Shown piece after piece: positions 58,136-64,000 of a stretch of 64,000 bases of DNA. The notes beneath the pieces were generated by a model. It saw only the letters and a program-made list of their open reading frames with translations. It was not told where the DNA came from and ran no database searches. A program made the position numbers and the translations under genes. Position 1 is the stretch's first letter, and each line of letters begins with the position of its first letter. This DNA is from Advenella faeciporci (GTDB lineage Bacteria; Pseudomonadota; Gammaproteobacteria; Burkholderiales; Burkholderiaceae_B), in assembly GCF_014652395.1 (NCBI RefSeq), contig NZ_BMYS01000016.1, positions 21,702-85,701 of the forward strand, read 5' to 3'.

Positions 58136-58297
58136 ATGAAGAGAACACTGTTGCTATCGTGCTGTTTGTTAGGGCTTTTGTCCGGTTGTGCTTCTGGGTC
58201 GGGAAACACCTCCTTAAGTGGCTCTAAAGTAGAGATGTACGGCATTATGGATGTTGGGGTAGGCTATTCCAGCCAAAAAACAACATTTTCCAAATAA
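58136..58297 (+). CDS. Tiny lipoprotein (53 aa) whose mature part resembles a porin first strand
   Basis: ATG at 58136 with GAGGTGG upstream; 53 codons. The signal peptide MKRTLLLSCCLLGLLSGCAS has the lipobox LSGC (Cys 18). The mature 36 residues include SKVEMYGIMDVGVGYSS, which is close to the N-terminal strand of betaproteobacterial trimeric porins (typically SSVTLYGxxDAGVxY). It could be a true small outer-membrane lipoprotein or a relic of a porin gene. Family not recognised. It lies between uvrD and the tRNA-Val(GAC) promoter. Confidence 0.7.
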   Translation: MKRTLLLSCCLLGLLSGCASGSGNTSLSGSKVEMYGIMDVGVGYSSQKTTFSK

Positions 58298-58330
58298 ACG
58301 CTTGGATTTTTGGTTTTATACCACTGGGTG

Positions 58331-58359
58331 TTGACATAATTATTGTTGATGCATATAAT
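58331..58359 (+). promoter_or_regulatory. Consensus sigma-70 promoter of tRNA-Val(GAC)
   Basis: TTGACA (58331-58336), exactly 17 bases, TATAAT (58354-58359): a full consensus match, 15 bases before the tRNA. Confidence 0.92.
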
Positions 58360-58374
58360 TATATTCTTTCCTGA

Positions 58375-58451
58375 AGGCGGTTAGCTCAGTTGGTTAGAGC
58401 GCTACGTTGACATCGTAGAGGTCGCTGGTTCGAATCCAGTACTGCCTACCA
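58375..58451 (+). tRNA. tRNA-Val (anticodon GAC)
   Basis: A 77-base cloverleaf. The acceptor AGGCGGT pairs with ACTGCCT (58441-58447, one G-T), the anticodon stem is CTACG/CGTAG with loop TTGACAT (anticodon GAC), and the T arm is GCTGGTTCGAATCCAGT. The CCA is encoded. An integrase-like remnant begins 128 bases downstream, which suggests the gene once served as an attachment site. Confidence 0.96.
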
Positions 58452-58487
58452 GTAAAACATCACACAGATGCCCAGGAAACCCCATTA

Positions 58488-58520
58488 AACCCGCATGAAT
58501 AAACGTTCTGCGGGTTTTTT
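58488..58520 (+). terminator. Rho-independent terminator of tRNA-Val(GAC)
   Basis: AACCCGCA (58488-58495), 13-base loop, TGCGGGTT (58509-58516), running into six T residues (58515-58520). Confidence 0.92.
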
Positions 58521-58579
58521 GTTGCCATAAAATGCTGTCCCATACCAAGGCTTACCAGAAAAAAATAAGGGTAAGCAAA

Positions 58580-58798
58580 ATGGCACGTGTGACTGCCCCT
58601 CTGACTGACCTTGCATGCAAGAAATCACAGTATCGCCAGCGTACTGCAGGACTGCGAACCAATGCGCTTGTCTGTGTAGGGGCGGCAATTTTCGTTGATA
58701 TGGCCTTCCGGATTGGAGGCCCCGATGGCACTATTAGAGTCGTTGCTTACGTAGTCTCGGGGCATTCTGTTCAGCTCTGGCGTTATTCATATAAAATT
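58580..58798 (+). pseudogene. Chimeric relic: integrase-like start fused to a frameshifted MgtC fragment
   Basis: The frame opens at ATG 58580 behind AAGGGTAAG. The first 15 residues, MARVTAPLTDLACKK, look like the N-terminus of P4-type tyrosine integrases. From residue 17 the sequence changes to QYRQRTAGLRTNALVCVGAA and IRVVAYVVSG, the core of MgtC/SapB membrane proteins. Near 58760, in the run of four G, the frame slips: the continuation expected for MgtC (SGIxFxxGVI) is in the +1 frame. Both the integrase body and the MgtC N- and C-termini are missing. I read this as debris of an island at tRNA-Val; the open frame to 58933 is not a functional gene. Confidence 0.68.
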
Positions 58799-58835
58799 GC
58801 AAAACGTATTGCTTTTAAAAGTAAGGAAAATGTTT

Positions 58836-59054
58836 ATGCGGTTATTTTATCAAGCTGCTTCAATAGGTATGTGTGCCGCGCTTTTGTCCGGATGCTTTTC
58901 GGCAAGTCCGGTTGCCTCAAGTCGCGTCAGTAAATGCGGGTGGTGGGGTAATTGTGCTTATGAAGGATCATACGAACCCGGAGAGGAAGCGTTTGCAGAA
59001 CGCGAGGCGGCACGGCTAAACCGGGCCCAATCAGTAAGAATGAGGGGCGGTTGA
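58836..59054 (+). CDS. Small lipoprotein of unknown function (72 aa)
   Basis: ATG at 58836 has AAGGA eight bases upstream; an ATG six bases earlier is too close to it. The signal peptide MRLFYQAASIGMCAALLSGC ends in lipobox LSGC. The mature region has a cysteine pair in SKCGWWGNCAYEGSYEPGEE and an Arg/Glu-rich helical tail (EREAARLNRAQSVRMRGG). It belongs to no family I can name. It is followed by a strong bidirectional hairpin. Confidence 0.75.
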   Translation: MRLFYQAASIGMCAALLSGCFSASPVASSRVSKCGWWGNCAYEGSYEPGEEAFAEREAARLNRAQSVRMRGG

Positions 59055-59078
59055 TGAGAGTGATTGTGCCATCTGGAA

Positions 59079-59111
59079 GAAAGGGCTTGCAAATTGCTTG
59101 CAAGCCCTTTC
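59079..59111. terminator. Long hairpin between convergent genes
   Basis: GAAAGGGCTTGCAA (59079-59092), loop ATTGC, TTGCAAGCCCTTTC (59098-59111): a perfect 14-bp stem. T-runs are short on both sides; it probably serves both the lipoprotein (+) and the sulfite reductase/DUF934 unit (-). Confidence 0.8.
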
Positions 59112-59133
59112 TTGTTGGTAACCCTATTGTTAA

Positions 59134-59613
59134 CTAGTAAGCGCTAACAAGCCGGTTCAATAAGTTGCCCGGTGCCGTGCTGGTTTTGCGTGACTCCACC
59201 AGCAGGGCTGCTTGAATCCAGCGTTCTTCAGGAAAGGTTTCAGCCACTTTGGCACTGCTGAATCCACAGGTAATCATTGATGAAAACTGGTCAGGCAACA
59301 CATGTCCGCCAGCGCGTATATCACCTTTAAAACGGTAGCGTTCGCGAATAAGTTTGGCCTGCGTGAAGCCCCGGCCATCCCTGAATTTCGGGAAGTCAAT
59401 CAGAACCAGTTCCGCGTCAGGCAAAAGCCTGGCAATGTCTGCAACATTGTTGTCGGGGCTTAACCAGATTCCTTTGCGAACCGGCAGGGTTTCAATTTCA
59501 GCCCATCGCTCAAGCGCAATCACAAGGTTACCATTGGCGGGAATGGTATCTTCGGATCCGATATATTGCCATTGATCCTGTATGTATTGTCCAGACTTAT
59601 TTACCAGCAACAT
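59134..59613 (-). CDS. DUF934 family sulfur-assimilation protein
   Basis: A 159-residue protein encoded directly after sulfite reductase, the usual place for DUF934. Conserved parts are GIWLSPDNNVADIARLLPDA, LVLIDFPKFRDGRGFTQAKL (about 84-103) and the RERYRFKGDIRAGGHVLPDQ region. It may help electron delivery or assembly of the sulfite reductase, but no activity is proven. The ATG at 59613 lies inside the end of the reductase gene (17-base overlap). The cysH and cysD/cysN genes that follow it in many relatives are absent here. Confidence 0.9.
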   Translation of the reverse strand: MLLVNKSGQYIQDQWQYIGSEDTIPANGNLVIALERWAEIETLPVRKGIWLSPDNNVADIARLLPDAELVLIDFPKFRDGRGFTQAKLIRERYRFKGDIRAGGHVLPDQFSSMITCGFSSAKVAETFPEERWIQAALLVESRKTSTAPGNLLNRLVSAY

Positions 59614-61624
59614 TAAGTGCCTCCTTGAAGGGTGCAGCACCAATACGATGATAGGTCTGCAGGAAAGTTTCAGCGTTGGTGCGTTCACGTAGATAAATAT
59701 TCATGATTTCTTCTATCACCACGGGAACGTCCTCAAAAGTGACGGAGGAACCCAGGATCTTGCCAACCACGGCGTTCTCATCGGCAGAACCGCCAAGTGT
59801 GATTTGATAAAATTCCTGGCCGTTCTTATCCACCCCCAGAATACCGATGTTGGCAATATGGTGGTGGGCGCACGCGTTGATGCAACCCGAAATATTAAGA
59901 GTGAGTTTGCCCAGGTCATGTTCAATTTTCTTTTTATGAATCATGACTGCAATTTCCTGGGCAACCGGAATAGAGCGGGCATTGGCCAGGCTGCAGTAAT
60001 CCATGCCAGGGCAGGCAATCATGTCGGTGACAAGGCCGATGTTGTCGGTTGCCAGATTGGCGTTGACCAGTGTCTGCCATACATCAAAAAGATCTTCTTT
60101 TTTCACGTGTGGCAGAACCAGGTTCTGTTCATGTGTCACCCTGATTTCATTCATGGAATATTGCTCAGCCAGTCTGGCAACCAGGTCCATTTCATCGGCA
60201 GTAAGATCGCCGGGGATGCCGCCTTGCGGTTTCAGGGAAATAACCGCGCTGATATAAGCGGCTTGCTTGTGCTGATAGGTGTTTTGTTTAACCCAGCGGG
60301 CAAAGGCCGGGTTGTTGGCAAGCGCAGCTTCAAATGCAGGAAACTGGCCGCTATCCGTCTCAAAGGCAGGGGTCACAAAGCGGGCATTGAAATGCTCCAC
60401 CAGTTCGTTGCTGACCAGCGGTCGGTCATCGGGCAACGCGTTAAATTCTTCTTCTATCATGCGGATAAAATTTTCTGGTTTCAGTTCACGAACCAGAATC
60501 TTGATGCGTGCCTTATACAGATTGTCACGACGTCCCAGCGCATTGTAAACACGTACAATCGCTTCTACGTATTTGAGCAAATCCTGTTGTGGCAACCAGG
60601 CCCTTACTTTGGTGGCTACAATCGGCGTTCTGCCCAAGCCGCCACCGGCATGGACTTCGAAGCCGGTTTCACCGGCATCGTTCTTAAGGACACGCAGGCC
60701 AATATCATGAAAGCGGATGGCAGCCCGGTCGTTGGCGCTGCCGGTAATGGCAATCTTGAATTTGCGGGGCAGATACGTGAATTCAGGGTGGTCGGTAGAC
60801 CACTGACGCAGGATCTCCGCATACACACGCGGATCAAGATCTTCGTCAAAAGCCGCGCCGGCAAACTGGTCGGTGGTGACGTTACGGATGCAATTGCCGC
60901 TGGTCTGTATGGCATGCAGGTCGACATCGGCAAGTGCAGATAAGGCATCAGCAGCCTGATCTAATCGTATCCAGTTGAATTGGATGTTCTGGCGGGTGGT
61001 GAAATGGCCATAACCCTTGTCATAGGTGCGTGCCACGTAGGCCAGCTGTTTTAACTGTTCTGCGCTAAGGGTGCCATAAGGAATGGCCACCCTGAGCATA
61101 TAGGCATGCAACTGCAAATACAGGCCATTCATCAGGCGGTATGTCTTGAACTCGTCTTCGGTGAGTTCACCGCTTAAGCGGCGTTGAACCTGTTCGCCAA
61201 AAAAATGCGCGCGGTTTTTCAGAAAGGCATGCTCATCGTCATCATATTGGTAAATGCCTGCCTTGCTGTTGGCCTGACGCGGCTGCAGGGTCTTGCCGAA
61301 GGCAGGGTTGCCGTTTTCACCATTTCCGGACTGTTTGCCCAGATCGGGGCGTACTGAAGGCCCTTTACTGCGGATTCGTTCTTTGTAATCACAGGGTACC
61401 GGGGTGTCGTTTTCGCGGGTGGCCGGTAATTCCTGAACGCCAACAATAAAATTACGATCACTGGCCTGTTGTGCGGTATCCCGGGCAGCTTCAATGTTTT
61501 CCTGATCGAATAAAGAGACTGAATGCAGCTCCTGCACCCATTCATTGTTTTCTCCCAGCCAGACGACAATCCCGTCATGCAGGCGATTTGCCGAGAAAAG
61601 TGTCAATTCAGCCGTATTGCTCAT
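59597..61624 (-). CDS. cysI: Sulfite reductase hemoprotein with N-terminal DUF2849-like domain
   Basis: A 675-residue siroheme/[4Fe-4S] enzyme of the NirA/CysI type, longer than the usual 550-580. Residues about 1-100 (LFSANRLHDGIVVWLGENNE, VPCDYKERIRSKGPSVRPDL) look like DUF2849, a small protein normally encoded separately beside cysI. The reductase proper starts near GIYQYDDDEHAFLK. It has the siroheme-facing HFTTRQNIQFNWI and the cluster ligands CPGMDYC and SGCINACAHHH. It reduces sulfite to sulfide, probably with ferredoxin as donor because no flavoprotein subunit is near. The ATG at 61624 follows AGGGAG. Confidence 0.92.
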   Translation of the reverse strand: MSNTAELTLFSANRLHDGIVVWLGENNEWVQELHSVSLFDQENIEAARDTAQQASDRNFIVGVQELPATRENDTPVPCDYKERIRSKGPSVRPDLGKQSGNGENGNPAFGKTLQPRQANSKAGIYQYDDDEHAFLKNRAHFFGEQVQRRLSGELTEDEFKTYRLMNGLYLQLHAYMLRVAIPYGTLSAEQLKQLAYVARTYDKGYGHFTTRQNIQFNWIRLDQAADALSALADVDLHAIQTSGNCIRNVTTDQFAGAAFDEDLDPRVYAEILRQWSTDHPEFTYLPRKFKIAITGSANDRAAIRFHDIGLRVLKNDAGETGFEVHAGGGLGRTPIVATKVRAWLPQQDLLKYVEAIVRVYNALGRRDNLYKARIKILVRELKPENFIRMIEEEFNALPDDRPLVSNELVEHFNARFVTPAFETDSGQFPAFEAALANNPAFARWVKQNTYQHKQAAYISAVISLKPQGGIPGDLTADEMDLVARLAEQYSMNEIRVTHEQNLVLPHVKKEDLFDVWQTLVNANLATDNIGLVTDMIACPGMDYCSLANARSIPVAQEIAVMIHKKKIEHDLGKLTLNISGCINACAHHHIANIGILGVDKNGQEFYQITLGGSADENAVVGKILGSSVTFEDVPVVIEEIMNIYLRERTNAETFLQTYHRIGAAPFKEALNVAGK

Positions 61625-61774
61625 TCATAAACTCCCTGAGCACTACATATTATTGCAATACCCATATTCATCATAAAAAACCACGGGAAGATGTTCTGTT
61701 TTCGTTTATGTTCAAGGGGTAAAGGAAAACAGGGGGCATCCGCCCGGTCGTTGCAAGGTGTGATGAACTTTAAT

Positions 61775-61793
61775 GTTATAAGTCGCAGTTATA
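61775..61793. promoter_or_regulatory. Tandem GTTATA sites upstream of cysI
   Basis: Two GTTATA copies (TATAAC on the minus strand) spaced 13 bases apart, about 150 bases before the cysI ATG. A LysR-type (CysB-like) regulator site is possible; the evidence is repetition and position only. Confidence 0.25.
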
Positions 61794-61953
61794 TGTAAAT
61801 AATTGCCATGCATATAATTAAAATTCATACAATCCAATAAAGGATAAAAATTTTATTTATACTCTATACATTTTTTATGACTTTCTCTACTGTCTTTATA
61901 TAAAAATAATTCATAAAGAAAGACTTGTTTGCTATAAATAAGCATTAATAGGC

Positions 61954-62033
61954 TTTGCAGCAGGGAAAATGTCACACCAAATAAAGATTTGGCTATATTC
62001 AGGGTTGAAGACTGTTGTTTTTCCTGCTGCAAA
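61954..62033. repeat. Wide inverted repeat, possible structured RNA
   Basis: TTTGCAGCAGGGAAAA (61954-61969) pairs with TTTTTCCTGCTGCAAA (62018-62033) over 16 bases with one G-T (or G-U) pair; the spacer is 48 bases. It lies in a gene-free gap and just past the 3' end of the minus-strand gene at 62092. It could be a small RNA, the end of a decayed mobile element, or a long-loop terminator. Confidence 0.45.
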
Positions 62034-62091
62034 TGCCCATGTGCACGGCTCTGTGGGTTAGTTTAATGAATGGGCCAGGAGATAATTGCTG

Positions 62092-62328
62092 TTAATTAAT
62101 CACCAGTTTGACCGTTGAGGGAGCAATGTTAACGTTATTCAGGGCATCATCAAGCAGTTCCTCGGGTGTTTTGGGTGATCCCGGGGTTTGATCGGCTGTA
62201 TCAATGTCCAGTTTTTTAACCAATAATTTTTTAATCTCAATAATATTTTCCGGGACTGGATCATAGGGATCCAGATTAAGTTTTTCTGTGATGCCGTCCA
62301 TGTTTTCGTAAGAAATATAGCGTGTCAT
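62092..62328 (-). CDS. Small acidic protein of unknown function (78 aa)
   Basis: Not recognised. It begins MTRYISYENMDGITEKLNLD, is rich in Asp, Glu, Asn and Pro, and has no membrane or signal segment. The ATG at 62328 has GAGAT upstream; an in-frame ATG at 62340 has none. The spacing of acidic residues around DPYDPVPENI and KTPEELLDDALNNV suggests a small soluble helical protein. It sits in the accessory region with no partner gene. Confidence 0.5.
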   Translation of the reverse strand: MTRYISYENMDGITEKLNLDPYDPVPENIIEIKKLLVKKLDIDTADQTPGSPKTPEELLDDALNNVNIAPSTVKLVIN

Positions 62329-62430
62329 ATCGTATCTCATTTAAAGTGTGAAATTTGCCATGCATCTGGTAGGTTAATAAGGAATGCATATTAAGTGTTA
62401 CCAGCTTAACATTATAACCGGGTGTATTTG

Positions 62431-62671
62431 TTACACTTCAGTGGCTTTGGTGACCTGATAGTGTTGGCGGTAAAATTCCCACTCTTCAATTTCCGTCCCG
62501 TCGGAAAATTGACAGATTCCGTATTGGCCATTTTTTCCTTGCTTGATGATTATCTTGCCACCTTTTTGCTGGCACAGCATTGAAGCAGGATTGGCCATTT
62601 CAACAGGAGCGATAGAGGTACACTGCTGAAAGCAGCAGTACACCCAAAACAAGATACCGTGTAATTTTCAT
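62431..62671 (-). pseudogene. DUF333 (hemolysin-like) lipoprotein gene with a one-base frameshift at the lipobox
   Basis: Starting at ATG 62671 (AGGAA nine bases upstream) the frame reads MKITRYLVLGVLLLSA, a normal lipoprotein signal, and then runs out of frame to a stop. The continuation CTSIAPVEMANPASMLCQ and the DUF333 body (GKIIIKQGKNGQYGICQF, GTEIEEWEFYRQHY) lie one frame over, starting at the Cys codon 62620-62622. Removing a single G near 62623 gives LLLSAC, a perfect lipobox. DUF333 proteins are small envelope lipoproteins of unknown role. Confidence 0.75.
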
Positions 62672-62792
62672 GAGGAGATTCCTATTAATACAAGTAACCA
62701 AAACAGTATGATCAATACTGTAAAGATTCACAATAACTGCATAAGCGTGTTGTGTGTTAATGATAAATTATTCAGCAAGATGGAATCTGAAA

Positions 62793-63161
62793 ATGATTGA
62801 TGGATTGATTGCCGGCAAAATATTTGGGCAACCCAAGCAGGGTCAGGGTAAAAATGGCTCTTACGTAACGGCCAAGGTAAGGGCGGCCACCGAACAAGAC
62901 ACAATATTTGTAAATGTTATTTGTTTTAACCAGCAAGCCTGCTCCCAGTTGCTGGCCTTGCAGGATGGGGACAGCGTTTCGGTGGCTGGTTCGTTAACAC
63001 CTCGGGTATGGGATTCCCAGGATGGTCCCAGGCCTGTTCTGGATATGGTTGCCCATGCAGTCCTGTCGGTTTATCACATAAAAAAGAAGCGGGATGAAGT
63101 TCAGGGCATCAGAAATCATGGAAGGCAGGAAGATTTCAATGATGATGTTGACGGTGAGTAA
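62793..63161 (+). CDS. Short single-stranded DNA-binding (SSB-like OB-fold) protein
   Basis: A 122-residue protein beginning MIDGLIAGKIFGQPKQGQGK. Residues about 1-100 form an SSB-type OB fold: YVTAKVRAA, FVNVICFNQQACSQLLAL, and GDSVSVAGSLTPRVW, with LDMVAHAVLS at the end. The C-terminus ends DFNDDVDGE; it is acidic but lacks the DDDIPF partner-binding tip of housekeeping SSB. That pattern is common in accessory SSB-like genes of Burkholderiales. The ATG at 62793 has GGA upstream. It is probably not the main replication SSB. Confidence 0.8.
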   Translation: MIDGLIAGKIFGQPKQGQGKNGSYVTAKVRAATEQDTIFVNVICFNQQACSQLLALQDGDSVSVAGSLTPRVWDSQDGPRPVLDMVAHAVLSVYHIKKKRDEVQGIRNHGRQEDFNDDVDGE

Positions 63162-63168
63162 GTGAGTG

Positions 63169-63207
63169 ACATGACATCTTTCTTCAGGATAAAGAAAGAT
63201 GTCATGT
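63169..63207. repeat. Perfect 16-bp hairpin after the SSB-like gene
   Basis: ACATGACATCTTTCTT (63169-63184), loop CAGGATA, AAGAAAGATGTCATGT (63192-63207). There is no T-run, but it follows the gene's stop by 8 bases, so a 3' hairpin or terminator role is likely. Confidence 0.65.
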
Positions 63208-63289
63208 TCCGGGCGTAAGATACGTGCTTTAATGAATAAGTCTTTGCTGTTTGAGAGGCTCTTTTAGATTAATTAAAAAGGAGAAATCA

Positions 63290-63547
63290 ATGGCAGTAAC
63301 CTTTTTTTTGGCGTTTGAGCTATGTAGTGGCAACGCGGAAAAGCATTTGGCCCTGTACGATGAGCTTGATCGCCTGGGGGCCCAGCGGGCCTTGAGGTCA
63401 TTTTGGTGGGTGAAACTGGAAGATTTTACCAGTACCACTTTCAGAACCTACATCAAGCAATTTTTAGATGAACAGGATCGCGTCTTCATCATTAAAAATG
63501 GTGGTTGGGCGGCATTCCGGCCTGAAACAAATCCGTTGGATAATTAA
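63290..63547 (+). CDS. Cas2-like (ferredoxin-fold) small protein, orphan
   Basis: An 85-residue protein starting MAVTFFLAFELCSGNAEKHL, with AAGGAGA upstream of ATG 63290. The arrangement, a first beta-strand ending in a polar residue, a helix with YDELDRLGAQ, a strand with RSFWWVKL, a helix with TYIKQFLDEQDRVFII and a short final strand, resembles the Cas2/VapD-like fold and the many orphan Cas2-like proteins in bacterial genomes. No cas1 or CRISPR array is present in the window, so adaptation is unlikely. The catalytic Asp of Cas2 (strand 1) is replaced (FELC). Confidence 0.55.
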   Translation: MAVTFFLAFELCSGNAEKHLALYDELDRLGAQRALRSFWWVKLEDFTSTTFRTYIKQFLDEQDRVFIIKNGGWAAFRPETNPLDN

Positions 63548-63587
63548 TGAAACCTGCTGTGCCCATTTAGGCATGCCTTACAGGCAG

Positions 63588-63839
63588 TTATGCAATTTTT
63601 ACCAAGCTGTCTTCGGGCGGTATTTGATTGGATTCAAAAATACCAATTTCCAGAAACTCCATTAGCTGGTTGGTGAGCAGGTTGGGCACCCAGGAGGTGG
63701 TGGCTTTGTTCCATGTGGGTTTATTAAGATATGCATACAAGGTGCCATCTTTATCAATGGCCAGATACTTGTAGCCTTCAGGAATATTTATCTTGAAATT
63801 AAAATATTTGATGATATTTTCTTTGGGTATGAATGTCAT
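63588..63839 (-). CDS. Unknown protein next to an IS256-family end, possibly truncated
   Basis: Not recognised. From the ATG at 63839, with AAGG upstream, it encodes 83 residues (MTFIPKENIIKYFNFKINIP...). The same frame stays open upstream through the IS terminus to 63935, with further ATGs at 63866 and 63935, so an original longer N-terminus may have been lost. Aromatic and Lys/Ile-rich composition (EGYKYLAIDKDGTLYAYL) suggests a small beta-rich domain. Confidence in the exact start is low. Confidence 0.45.
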   Translation of the reverse strand: MTFIPKENIIKYFNFKINIPEGYKYLAIDKDGTLYAYLNKPTWNKATTSWVPNLLTNQLMEFLEIGIFESNQIPPEDSLVKIA

Positions 63840-63872
63840 TTTTGCCTTGGGAGTTATCTTGTGCATCAATGA

Positions 63873-64000
63873 GGAGGGTGTAAATAATTCTGTGTAACCG
63901 TCTGGGTTATATATAATCGCTGATGCGATCCTCAAACTCGATAATAAACCGATTCAGTGCAAGCTTCCAGTTGCGAATGGGCATGGTCCATTTTTTGGAC
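63873..64000. mobile_element. Right part of an IS256-family insertion sequence (runs out of the window)
   Basis: From about 63873 a terminal-repeat-like sequence GGGTGTAAATAATTCTGTGT (starting near 63876) precedes, in the direction into the element, the transposase stop at 63907. The exact boundary is not certain because the other end is outside the window and no target duplication can be checked. Confidence 0.55.
63907..64000 (-). CDS. IS256-family (mutator type) transposase, C-terminal end only
   Basis: On the minus strand, the last codons before the TAA complementary to 63907-63909 read WTMPIRNWKLALNRFIIEFE and DRISDYI. The W-T-x-P-I-R-x-W-x-x-x-L-N pattern is the conserved C-terminus of IS256-family DDE transposases. 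Only the last 30 or so residues are in the window, so activity cannot be judged. Confidence 0.75.
   Translation of the reverse strand, partial: SKKWTMPIRNWKLALNRFIIEFEDRISDYI

Larger units (their letters stand above)
61625..62091. other. 467-base non-coding gap, AT-rich, with tandem and inverted repeats
   Basis: No gene is supported on either strand. It should contain the cysI promoter (minus). It also contains two GTTATA copies 13 bases apart (61775-61780 and 61788-61793) and a 16-bp inverted repeat at 61954-62033. The stretch 61795-61950 is very AT-rich. Confidence 0.6.

Noticed and set aside
58532..58933. 133-codon frame as a functional gene
   Set aside because: It begins before the only ribosome site, joins two unrelated protein fragments, and its last third overlaps a real lipoprotein signal peptide in another frame. 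Treated as a relic.
59804..60943. 379-codon open frame antisense to cysI
   Set aside because: Shadow of the sulfite reductase; the translated product has no recognisable motif and the sense gene has cluster and siroheme motifs.
63169..63547. CRISPR-Cas locus
   Set aside because: A Cas2-like protein is present, but there are no direct repeats with regular spacers and no other cas genes in the window.

Overview
The window looks like chromosomal DNA of a Burkholderiales betaproteobacterium with moderate GC. The evidence is gene content and order: argF next to a DUF3579 gene, rpsT next to murJ, ribF-ileS-lspA-coaBC, lpxK-Trm112-kdsB-adk, a Bug-type solute receptor, and an NirA-type sulfite reductase followed by DUF934. 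Oxalobacteraceae or Alcaligenaceae fit best, but this is an impression from synteny, not a classification. Coding density is high and most genes are housekeeping.

Layout. 0-6.4 kb: a SirB2-like membrane protein (cut by the window start), a TSUP permease, rnr-rlmB, a PLP-dependent Cys/Met enzyme and HU. 6.4-14.4 kb: a nearly complete molybdenum-cofactor and molybdate-uptake block (moaA, mog, moaC, modABC, fdhD, then moaD-moaE-mobA-moeA on the other strand), which together can import molybdate, build bis-MGD cofactor and load formate dehydrogenase. 14.6-24 kb: tRNA-Val(TAC), two small unknown genes, sbcDC, ogt, and a response regulator, histidine kinase and kup run. 24-34.9 kb: argG/argF, DUF3579, rpsT, murJ, an SDR, adk-kdsB-Trm112-lpxK, then xseA and sodB across a divergent gap with DnaA-box-like sites. 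35-44 kb: small envelope proteins, a cold-shock protein, clpS-clpA, pqiABC and an orphan Leu/Ile/Val-type binding protein. 44-52 kb (minus): Bug receptor, dut, an unknown membrane protein, dedA, coaBC, lspA, ileS, ribF. 52-58 kb (plus): purN, an RsmB/NOP methyltransferase, an acyl-CoA desaturase and uvrD.

The last 6 kb are the accessory part. tRNA-Val(GAC), with a near-consensus promoter and a terminator, is followed by a chimeric relic whose start resembles a P4-type integrase and whose body is a decayed MgtC fragment. Then come a small lipoprotein, DUF934 and a sulfite reductase with an N-terminal DUF2849-like domain, a 467-base gap with a large inverted repeat, an unknown small protein, a DUF333 lipoprotein with a one-base frameshift at its lipobox, a short SSB-like protein, an orphan Cas2-like protein, and the end of an IS256-family element that abuts another unknown gene.

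I saw no CRISPR array, prophage structural genes, toxin-antitoxin pair or defence cassette. The more unusual observations are the DUF2849-sulfite reductase fusion, the integrase/MgtC relic at the tRNA, the kinase without a periplasmic sensor overlapping kup, and the DUF333 frameshift.
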